A DNA stretch of 64,000 bases from positions 14,159,665 through 14,223,664 of the forward strand of contig JABAKD010000013.1 in NCBI GenBank assembly GCA_012845835.1, written 5' to 3'. Under the pieces are notes generated by a model. It saw only the letters and a program-made list of their open reading frames with translations, was not told where the DNA came from and ran no database searches. The position numbers and the translations under genes are program-made. Shown here one piece after another: positions 22,535 through 34,500 of this stretch. This DNA is from Undaria pinnatifida. Taxonomy: Eukaryota > Sar > Phaeophyceae > Laminariales > Alariaceae. The number at the start of each line of letters is the position of its first letter. The stretch's first letter is position 1.

Positions 22535-25500
22535 CTGCGCGGCAAAGAGCATCACGCCACCGTACGGGAGCAAGCAGGGTTAGCCAGCCGCAAAGATAAT
22601 GACAACACGTATAGTGAGCACGCGGGGAAAGCCCGTCTGTGGGGCATGCTGTAGGCGCTGCCGAGGGGGAGGAGACGAAAACACTTCAACAGAACCACGG
22701 GCAGATAACACACAAGACACGGCACAAGCAACGGGGAGACGAGCAGCACGGTGCACGCATTCCCACACCCCCTGAACATACGAACATGCTGAGGCAGCAG
22801 AAACACGTTCCAGATCTCCGCAATGCAATTAATGGCCGTCGCCGCTTCCGCTTTGAGATCAATGGTTGCACACGGACTGAAACCACCGAATAACAAGTTC
22901 GAGAAATTGTCAACAAAAAAAAACGCACACACGTTATGCATGTAGTCTACGGATCATAGGCTCCAAAGCGCAACCAGAGTCAGTCCCACTTCCCCACCAA
23001 TCCTTCAGCACTGCTGCATGCAACATCTACAACCTCTGAAGCTACTGATCGCAACGTCTACAAAGACGGGCAATCACTGCGCAGCAATCGCACAAAAGTT
23101 CATAGCCAGCGCGCTCCACCTCCAGAAAGGGTTTCGTCGGCATGTTGTCACGAAGCCTGACCGTCCATCACTCATCAATCTCACATTGCTACATGTTCTT
23201 GTTTCGAGTCTGGCCATGGTACACAGAGGCTATAAGCAACCACCGTAGTGTACATTCTGACTATTAATATTACTAGTGTGCGTCATACGCACAAAGTTGC
23301 TATCGGCAGCATTTTTACTTCCTTCGTAACCACAACCATGTATCAGGGGGAAAACGACTTGGAATTAGAGATAAACTTCAATCTTTGAATGCTGCGTAGC
23401 AGGGGTCAATAGTTAATATTGCTAATACTATCAATACTGCTCCAGGTGAAAGATGCTGTGGCGACATTGTCTTGTCGATGCCGTTCACGTAAGCTATCCA
23501 ATACGGCCTGTCGTTTATTCTCCGAGCCTCTCTCGCCCACGGAGCAAGCACTACCACCCGATAGGCGCTGCGCTGGAGTTGCCTTGGCGACATCGTTGAT
23601 TGAAGCTACAGGCTAGTGCAAGCAAAAAGAAAAAGACATCTATCCCCCACGAATGCCGCTCGCAATATCTAGTCAAAGAGTGGATATTTGGTATCACGGT
23701 ATCATACTGACCCCCATGAGGGAAGATATTATAAAAAATGAAAATACACTCCAGCTGTGAGATCGAAGATTTCGTCGAAACTCATCTTTGCAAGCTGTGT
23801 GTGATACTCCGATCGCGCGTATTACGAGTTGTGTGTCCTCATTAAGGATATAGGTTGGCGACTCCCCTTACAACTACAGTGTAGCTATCAGGGTCAACAG
23901 GATGATTTTAGTCAGTCTGTGCGCGGAAACTATAAAACCCGTTTCTGAGGGGGACAAAATCTGACAGCTGTGAAGGGAAATGTAACCTTTGATCAAGTGA
24001 ATCTTGTAAGTCGAATAACCGGTGAGGGGGTGGGGCGGAGTTTTGAAGGACGTGGGGGCCTGGTTTTGATCAAAAGCGAGCGGGTTTGGAGGAGGGGGGG
24101 GGGGGGGGGGGGGGAAGGGGGCAATTTGTGCATGTAAGCTATAAATCCTTTCGAGGGGATAAATCTGACGGTTTTGGCATCAGTATATTATTGGGGGCGG
24201 GGGGGGGGGGGTTGGGGCGGGGGGGGGGGGGGGGGCGGGGGGGGCAGCTCAATATGTGCCTGGAAACTATACATTATTTTGAGGGGATAAATGTGACGGT
24301 TTTGGAAATAATACATCAGTTTATCATGTATATCCTGGGGTAAGTCGTACAATCAGTGAGTAAAGAGAGGGTGGAGTGTTCGAGGGGGTGGGGTTGGGAT
24401 GGGTTGGGGGGGAGGTGGGGGGTGTGGGGGCGGGGGGGGGGGCGGGGGGGGGAGGAAGGGCTTTAGGTGAGGGGTTTGTTATACGTGTGGTGCTAGGTCT
24501 AGGCGATGGTGCGGGTGATGGGGAAAAAGGGGGCGTTCGAGGCGGGGGGGGGGGGGGAACACACCGGCATGGATGGCTCTCGAAAGATAATGAGGTGATA
24601 TCCTGCAAGATATTGGAATGAAAGCTTTTCTGCACGGCCCATTGGACTACGCGAAAAAGCTGAAATTGCGATTTCGTGTAGGGGGCCTGGACCTACCAGA
24701 AAGAAGAAACAGATCGTATACCGGTAGTGGGGAGGAGGAGGACGTGGATGCACATATGTGCCCGTGTGGCACAACATTAGAGTAGGACTAACACAGTAGG
24801 AGAATGTGAAATATGCAAGGAGGAACGGGATGCGTTAGATGGGGAGATGAGGAAATTATACGTATGTGACATGGAAGAGTTTGGTAGACTAGAGAGTAGC
24901 GAGAAAACAATCGCTATCGTAGGAGATAGATAGTGGCCGCAGACGGCGAAACAGGACGGGGATAGGATAGGCAAACAGTTTCTATGTAGTATATGCAAGA
25001 AGCGTAATGAGCGTCCAAACGTTGGAGGTGTCTAGTAATAGTAGGAGTAGGAACTGTGCCCCGTCTCGAAAGGGATGCGTGGTCAATGATCACATGACTG
25101 AGGCAAGCAACCAATGAGTACCCCCCCCCCCCCCCCAAGGACCAATGGAAGAGGGTGACATGACCCGTTTTGGTTTAGCGTCCTCGGGCTGTCTCTAGGA
25201 GCGAAACTCGTGTCGACCAATGACAGGCCTTCACACATTTCAACAATATTCAGGTTTTTCCAAGCAGAGGCGAGAAGAAAAAATGCGCCGCATTTTGCAC
25301 GATCCGATTGGAGGTACTTCAAGGCATGTCTGCAGAAATTGTCGCGCAAAAAATCGAAGATCTGACCTGCCTGTGTTCAACATCAAGCAATATCTAGCTA
25401 GCGTGAAAACATGCTTTACATGCCCATCCCGAGGTATGACCTCCGGGGGGTTTTCCTTTTTATTTTTTTGTCGAAAATATTTAGGCTACTCGTAAGGCGG

Positions 25501-28500
25501 TCCACATTTTCCGAAAAGTCTTGACGGACGAAAATTCAGACACAACAAACAAACAAAAACATCGGGTGAGGTATTCGCAAGGGCACATAGGAGACATGTG
25601 CAAAAGTTCACGGTCTAAATCGAAGAAAACGGCGGGGACATTCGCCAGGGAGTAAAATTGGGGTTGTTAACGTGAACCGGCCTGTATCCAATATACGTCA
25701 AATTCAGAAAACTGACCTAGTATCCCGGATTATTACATACAGCTTGTTTGTTATTTATTAGGATTAGTAAACGTTAGGTAGGTCGCTTCGTCGAATTAAT
25801 CACCTTGCCGACGACGGCTAGAGTGGCCCCCTGAGCGTCGAGCTCCTTGTCCCCGGTAACACAGCCGGATAACGCCTTCAACGCGTGCTTCACCAACTCA
25901 TCCACACCGCACTCCTTCGCGCCAGTGAGATATGTGGAAGGATACATCGACAGAGAAGAATATCATGGAAGAGAGGGGGGGAGGGATGGGGGAGGGAGAG
26001 AGAGGCAGGGGGGGGGCGGGACGGAAGGGGGGCGGGAGAATCATTAGGGAACGTTATTGATTCAGGCTGATCCCAAGGCATGCGCGTGATATGCAACTCG
26101 AACTCAGGAGGCGGACAACAAAACGTAACCATGGACACCACAAGACGGATGCGATACACCCACTTCAAAGCACCCCGCTCCCAGGCTAGTATTTGCGCCT
26201 GCATCGTAGCAGGAAGTTCGACGCCCCCCTCGGCACGGTGTGTTGTTACTCAAAACGGTCCGGCGAACACACCATCAACTCCTATCGAACTGCAGAGCAG
26301 GGCTTGAACGCAACAGCTACGCAGTCTCCCCTCCCTTCCCCGCCCTCTTGTGCCATCCCTCCGTTGCATTGATGGACACCTTTGACCCAACCGACCGTCT
26401 GAGCGGGTCACTATCGTTCGCTCGACTAGCGACAAACGGCATCAATCTCCAAGGACGGGCGGGCTCTAAGGTTAACCTCCCCCCCCCCCCGCCCAAAAAT
26501 CGTAATGAGCGCCCAAATGTTGGAGGTGTCTCTATCAGGAGTAAGAACGGTGCTCCGTCTCGAAAGGGAGGCGTGGTCAATGGCCAAATGACTGAGGCAA
26601 GCAACAAATGAGTACGCCCCCACCCGCCCCCGCCCCCTTCCCCTTCTCTCTCCGGATATGCCTACCCCCAAGAGACGTACAGCGTCGCTATAGCAGGCGT
26701 TCCCACCTCGAACTCCTCGAAGTGCTTCTCGAGGTACGTCTTGGCCGACTGCGATCGCGCGCCGATAGCCATGGCGAGGTACTCGAAGTAGTTTCCGCTA
26801 GGACACGTCTGGAACAGGTGCGGCCCCGTCTGGTCATACGCCGCGACCAGCATGCCCACCCCATAAGGCCGCCTGACGTAGCTCTGAGTGGTCCTTTGGT
26901 GCATGTCCGCCAAGTCTAGGACCAAGCGACCCGCCTGCATCGTGGTGCCGTACACGTACCTGCGCAGAAGCGAAAAGAGGCGTGAGCGAGACGGGGATAT
27001 GGATTGAGAAATATACGAGACGCTAACGCTTTTGGGGCCCAGGTATAGCTATAACTAGGAATGATGAGTGCGCTAAATAGCAAGCGCGCCGCAGCATGAG
27101 CATCACCAGGTTGCGGGCGGGTGTGTGTAGTACAGGCCCTTACCTTGCACTTCCAACAAGAAATACCTTACCTTGGACTGCTTCGTGTGACCCATACTGT
27201 AATAGTATTAATAGTATCAATAGCTTAGTTTGGATGATGTTTCTCTCTCAAGCCCCCAAAGCCGTTTACACGCCACTCGGCTTTTGGGTTTTGTGGGCGA
27301 TCGGCTAGCGCCTCCACCTCGTGTCTACTTGCTTCAGGTACATCACACCCTTTCACGGCACTGCGTTGCAATCAAAATCAATACATACGACGCCTCGAGC
27401 CTGATACTTTGAAGTACGTAGTCTGGGAAAACAACAAACCATTTCCCGCAGCTGTTGAATGAGGTGAGCCACAATCCCTCCTCACACGCTTCAAAGCCCT
27501 AATCGCGCATCTAACGTCTCGCGGAAGGCTGCCGCGCCTTACGTCTCTGGAGATGCTAACCTATTCTGTGGCGAAAAGGCGAGAAAGGAAAACCATTAAC
27601 TTTTTTTAGGGACCCGAAGGTATCAGGGAGGAAAACGAAAGGTGCGGTACTATCAAGCGTCTAGGCCAGCAGTATCACCATATCACCATGCTGCACGCGT
27701 GTCTTTCGTCTTGTCGCACAGCAATTCGAACACAATCTTCCACCTCAGCAGTCCACGTTACAGCATGTGGCCGACGTTGTAATGGCCAGCTTGTTTTCGA
27801 CGTTTTTTCCTCTGAAGTCCGAAACGGGTTCCCAAAATCAACCCAACCTAACCCAACGAATAACTATGCCAACGTGCCGCTAGTGGACCCAACCCACCCC
27901 ACCCACCCACCCATTCACCCACCCACCCACCCAGCGGTGCTATCGCACCCCAACCCAACCCAACCCAATTATTATGACTACTTCACCCACTTGTGGTTGA
28001 GGCACTCCGTCCGCATGTACTTAGCGAGAGTCCTCGCGTCGGCCGTGAGCCCCGCGATGGCAACGCCCATGTTACTGTCCAGCTTGAACACCTTCTTCTG
28101 CGGGGCCGACATCTCGTTTGGTGCCCGCTTCAAAGCCGCCAGGACCACGTGGCTCCCGCTGCGAAGACCCAAGGAAGCACCCCCCTGCTTTACCGCCTCC
28201 ATCGCGTACTCCACCTGCCGCATTATACAACCAGCCGGAGAGGGGCAGGAAAGTCAGGGGGGGCTCGTTCATGACGATGTGTCGCGGGGGTTGAAAAAAA
28301 ACTAGAGTATGTTCGGTAGGGAACATGCCAAAGTTTACCGGGGTATCCTACCGGGGGTATTTATCCTACCGGGGGTATTTATCCTACCGGGGGTATTTAT
28401 CCTACCGGAGCGGTTCGGCACAACCTCGGTCACCCGAAACTTCGGTCACCCGAAACTTCGGTTAGTCCGGTACGATCCCAGTACCCGTACCCGACACTTC

Positions 28501-31500
28501 CGCAACGGCAACGTTGGTACGAGCTTAATACCGGAACCCATCACTGCGGTAACGTCAGATACGACCTCAATACTGGTACCCGACACTTTGCCAAAATTGC
28601 CCTCGATACAGGCATACCCTACCGAACATACCGGGAAATGTTCTGCTATCATACTATTGCTGGGTGGTGTCGGTAGTGCCGAGCGCCGCAAAACAGCAGG
28701 GTAAGGAAAGCGCCGCAATCAAACTCAAGTTGTCGGGGCAACAGTAAACTTTTATTCACGAACGCTGTAATAATATTACCATATTGGATTACTACTGTAT
28801 TCGTACTCCTCCTCATAATATGTAAGTGCCAAAACCCGCCATTGTAGCGAAGAAAAACGAAAATCAAAAACAAAATAATAGATGTGTCGTCCAGAAGTGC
28901 TTTCGCTTTAGATTTTGGTTGCTGCTTATATACAGCTCAGATATGTTTTCGCTTTGCTGATTGCGGTTGATATACAGCTGCGCCAGGTATGTTTTTGCTT
29001 CTCTGATACATGTTGATACCGCCCTGGTCGACATGGTTGTGTCGTCCAGAAGTGCTTTCGCTTTCGTTTTCGATGCTGTTGATATACAGCTATACCGCGC
29101 TGGTGACATGCATCTGCACCAGGTATGCCTTAGCTCTGCTGATCGCGGTTGATATACCGCGCTGGTGACATACAGCTGCGCCAGATATGCTTTTGCTTTG
29201 CTGATCGCGGTTGATATACCCCTCTGGTCGACACGGCTGCATCGTCCAAAAGTTCTTTCGCTTCAGGTTTTAATCGATGCTGATATACAGCTATACCACG
29301 CTGGTGACATACATCTGTGCCAGATATGTTTCTGCTTTGCTGATCGCGGTTGATACACCGCTCTGCTCGACACGGCTGTGTCGCCCAGAACGGTTTCGCT
29401 TTCAAGTTTTTGATTCCTGTTGACATAGAGCTATACCGCGCTGGTGACATACATCTGCGCCAGATATGTTTCTTGCTGCTGATCGCGGTTGATATACCGC
29501 TCTGGTCCACACGGCTGTGTCGTCCAAAACGGCATCGCTTTAAGCTTTCGATTGCTGCCGATACACAGCTGCGCCAGATATGCTTCCGCTTTGCTGATTG
29601 CGGTTGATGTTCCGCGCTGTTGATATACAGCTGCGCTCTGGTCGACACGGCTGTGTCGTCCAGAACAGCTTCGCTTTAAGTTTTTGATTGCTGTTGACAT
29701 ACAGCTATACCGCGCTGGTGACATACATCTGCGCCAGATATGTTTCTTGCTGCTATTGCGGTTGATATACCGCTCTGGTCCACACGGCTGTGTCGTCCAG
29801 AACGGCATCGCTTTAAGCTTTTGATTGCTGTTGATATGCAGCTGCGTCAGATATGTTTCCGCTTTGCTGATTGCGGTTGATGTTCCGCGCTGTTGGTATG
29901 CAGCTGCGCTCTGGCTGACATGGCGGTGTCGTCCAGAACGGCTTCGCTTTAATTTTTTTATTGCTGTTGACATACAGCTATACCGCGCTGATGACATACA
30001 TCTGCGCCAGATATGTTTGTTGATGCTGATCGCGGTTGATGTACCGCTCTGGTCGATACGGCTGCGTCGTCCAGAACGGTTTCGTTTTAAATTTTTGATG
30101 GCTGTTGATATACAGCTGCGCCAGATATGCTTCCGCTGTGCTGAATGCGGTTGATGTTCTGCGCTTTTGATATACAGTTGCGCCAGATGTTATTTCCCTT
30201 TGCTGATTGCGGTTGGTATGCCGTGCTGTTGATATACAGCTGCGGCGGGTATGTTTTGCTTTGCTGATCGCGGTTGATATACCGCCCTGGTCGCGGTTGT
30301 GTCGCCCAGCGGTGCTTTCGCTTAGTTTTGTGATTGCTGTTGATATACAGCTGCGCCAGATATGCTTTCGCTTCGCTGATCGCGGTTGATGTACTGCGCT
30401 GGCGATAAACAGCTGCGCCAGATACCAGGTATGCGTTTGCTTTGCTAAACGCGGTTGATATGCCGCGTTGGTGATATATTGCTCCCTACATGCTTTTGTT
30501 TCGCTGACCACGGTTGATATACTGCCCTGGTCGACACGGCTGCGTCGCCCAGCAGTGCTTTCGCTTCAAGTTTTTATTGCTGTTGATATACAGCTATAGC
30601 TGCTGGTGAACGCGCTGCTGGTGATATACAGCTGTGCCATATATGCTTCGCTTCGCTAATCGCAGTTGATATACCGCGCTGGTGATCTGCAGTTGCGCCA
30701 GATAGGATTTTGCTTCGCTTATCTCGCAGTTGATATACCGCCCTGGTCGACACGGCTGCATCGTCCAGAAGTGCTTTCGCTTTAGGTATTGATTGTTGTT
30801 TATATGCAGCTATACCGCGCTAGTGATATACAGTTGCGCCAGATATGCTCTTTCTTTGCTGATCGCGGTTGATACACCACTCTGGTCGACACGGTTGTGT
30901 CGTCCAGAAGGGATTCCGCTCCAGTTTTCTGATCGCTGTTGATATCCGGCGGCGCCAGACATTGTTTTGCTATGCCGATCGCGGTTGATATACAGTTGCG
31001 CCAGATGCGCTTTTGCGTTGCTGATTGCGGTTAATTTACTGCGTTGGTGACAAACAGCTGCGCCATATAAGCCTTTGTTTTGCTGATTGCGGTGAATATA
31101 TCGCTCTGGCAGTCACGACCGTGTCGTCCAGCAGTGCTGTCGCTTTGGTGTTCTGACCGCTGTTGATATATAGCTGCGCCAGTATGCTTTCGCTTGGCTG
31201 ATCGCGGTTGATTCACCGCACTGTTGATATGCAGCTGTGCCAGATATACTTTATTTCTGCGGATCGTGGTTGATATACCGCTCTGTTCGACACGAAGGTG
31301 TGGCCCAAAAGTGCTTTCGCTTTGCTGATCGTTGTTGATATACGACTGGGCTAGTTGTGTTTTCGCGTTGCCGATTGGTTAAGCCGCAATAGGGACATAC
31401 ACACATCATAGCCGGCTGGGCCAAATGTCTTTTCGTTCTGCTGATCGCCGTCGATGTACGGCTATGCCAGATATGCTTTTGCGCTGCTGACCGTGGCTAC

Positions 31501-34500
31501 ACCGCTCTGGTCGACACGATTGTGTCGTTCAGAGGCGTTTTAGCTTTGCTGCTCGGGGTTGATATGCGGCTGTGCCTGTTGTACTTCGCTTTGCTAAAAT
31601 CGCGGGCGCGGCTGGGCCTGAGGGAGTTGGTTCTGCCGATCGCTGTTGATATACAGGGGTCGCAGATATCCTTCGCATTGCGGATCGCGGGGATCTACCG
31701 CTCTGGTCGACACGGTTGTGTTATCTTGAAGGGCCTTCGCTTTGCTGTCTGTTGACATACGACTGGGCTGGGTGTATTTTGCTTTGTCGATATGCGCCTA
31801 GGCGATCTCGCTGGGCCGATCGCGGTTGATGTGCCGCCCTGGTCGACTGATCGCGGTCAATGTACCGCCCTGGTCGACACGGCTGCGTCGTCCAGCAGTG
31901 CATCTGCTTCATTGCTCACGGTTGACACACGGCTGAGCAAGTTGTATTTTTGCTGTGCTGATAGGTTACGCCGCTCATTGACATGGTGGTATGACGGTTG
32001 CTATCGGTTGCTATTGCTTCGCTCCTCGCTAGCGATATATCGCTTCCATAGGGACGGCGGTGCCAGCTGGCTTTGCGTCGCTGACCTCGGTAAGGAAGTA
32101 CCAGCGGTTTTTGCTCCACTGACATCGGCACGTTGTGCTGCTACCTCGTTGGTCGCTAGTTGGGTGTGGTGGATATACCACCATCGCTGGACCGGCTTTG
32201 GCGGAGATATGTTGTCTTGCCCGCTGCTGGGGTTATACAGGTGGTTCGGCTGTCTTCATTGCCGCAGCTGACTTTCGGATTGCGGCTGAGATACAGCTAT
32301 GGCTGACATGGGTCAGCGTTGCGACCGCTATACCACTTGTTATTGTTGATATAAAGTTCATGCTGACGCAGTTTGATCAGAGGCAACTACGTGTGTCGCG
32401 GATTACGGGGTTACACAGCTAGGGTTGATGTGCAGACAACGTCGTTGCAGTCGATACGGCATTTATCTCGACGGATACCGATGCCGCTGCTCCCTTGTCT
32501 TCTCACCGACGCGCGCGGGTTACGGTTTAATTATGGGTGGGGTTACCATTGGCAGGTTAACCCGCTCCTGCTGCGAGAGATCGAGACTTTGCGAAACAAG
32601 ACCGGAACAAACTCATGGACCAACTTCGCTGGTTGCTGGTTGGTTGCGGTTGACACACCTGTCTTGCTGGTTGCTGTGTTCATCTAGATGTTGACGATTA
32701 TCTTCGCTGCCGCTACTGGTTCGCGGGTCGCAGTTGAGATACAGTTATGGCTGACATGAGTTAGGGTGGCGACCGCCACACCGACCGCTATACCGCTCGT
32801 TACTGTGGATATACAGTTCATGATGCAGTTTCATCAGGGATGGCTGCACGTTTCGCTTGTTGCGGTGGTTACAAAGCTATGGTTGATGCGCAGATCGAAC
32901 AGTTATCACTGGCACGGCTGCACCAGACGCTTTTGCTTTGCGCATTGCTGTAGGTACTAACCCCTTTGGAACTTCAGAGGGCAACGTTACCGAATATAAC
33001 TGGCATTTGCAGGGTCAGCCACACGACGTTACGCGGGCTGCTAGCTTAAGGGGTGGGGAGTTTAATGTGTGACTCCAACGCAAGGAGTTGCGCGATATGC
33101 CCGCAGCATGAAACATCGTGTGCTGCGCACTCATGCTATCCGCCTTTCTTACTTGTTTTATCGCTATGCGTGGACTCCAAAAGGGTTAATGTCGGTATTA
33201 ATGTAGGTATACAGCTGTCGCTGACACACGGCTGTGTGGATATGCAACCATCATTGGCAATGCTGTGCCAGAGATGGTTTCACTTTGCTGATCACTGTTG
33301 ATATACAGCTGTGCCAAAAGTACTTTCGCTTTGCGGGTCGCTGCTAACATACAGCTATTGCCCACACGGATGTGTTGTCACTGTTGCCTCGCTAGTCCCC
33401 GTTGATAGCCGTTGGTCACTGTCGCTATTGATATACAGCGGTAGATGGCGCGGCTGTCATATTGGCTGTTGCTTCGCTGATTGCTGTTGATATAAGACGA
33501 TCTCCGGCGCGGCCTATTGGCTGTTGCTTCGCTGATCGATGTTGATATACAACAATCTCAAGCGCGGCCGTGCCGGAGCTGATTTGCATGAGTGCTGACG
33601 TGGCTGGGGTATGGTCGCTAGTCACTGTTGGTATACAGCAATCACGGGCACGGTTGTGCCAGAGGCTCTACTTCGTTACTTCGCTGACCTCGGCGTGGCA
33701 GTGCCAGAGGCTTCCGTTTTGCGGATTTCGGCACGGCGGTGCTGGAGGCTTTGGTTTTGCTGATCTCTATAGATGTACAGCTATGGGTGGCACGGCGGTG
33801 TTATCTCTGGGCCGCTGCAGTTGATTTGCTTGTTGATGATGGTTTCTGGGTGCTGTCAATATATAAAAGCTATCATCGACTGTGTCCATATATAGTTGCC
33901 TCTGCTTCGTGGATTGAGGTTGTCATACCATCATCGGTAGAACGGCGGTGCCGGAGATGCTTTTGCCTAGCTGATTGCTGATATTAAACAGATACTGACG
34001 CCTGTCTTCGCCGCTGTTGCTTCGCGGGTCGCGGTTGACAGACAGTTTTGGCTGACATGGGGTCAGAGTTGTGACCGCTATACCGCTTGTTAATCTGTTA
34101 ATATACATGTAATGCTGACGCAGTTTTATCAGAAGTGATGGTGTGTATCGCTGGTGGCAGTGGTTACACATCTATGGTTCATGTGCTGACGACATGGTTG
34201 CAGTCGACACTGCATACGTTTCAACGGATACCGAGACCGCTGCCCCCATATCTTCCTACCTACGCGCGGGGGCTACGGTTTGATAATGGGCGGGTGTCGC
34301 GGTGTGGCGGGTAAACCCGCTGCTGCTGCGAGGACACGAGACGCTAAACACAGCTCGTCCGCAACCCAGTACAGCTACCTTTCGACGGCCCCATCCCCGG
34401 GTCCCTCTCCACGAGATATGGGCGTACATGCACCGGCAGGGGTGTGCGCCGCGACGGGTGCGTGGGCACATCACTGGCCCAGCAGCCCCCCCCCGCCCCC

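Noticed and set aside
25890-26204. Minus-strand 104-codon frame as an extra PSMA1 exon
   Set aside because: Exons 3 and 4 join in phase to a complete family-like sequence without it, and the frame's sequence does not resemble any alpha subunit.
29130-30511. Long minus-strand frames (172-188 codons) in the satellite as protein genes
   Set aside because: Several frames of the same repeat are open at once, with no start context, domain or splice logic; they follow from low stop density in the unit.
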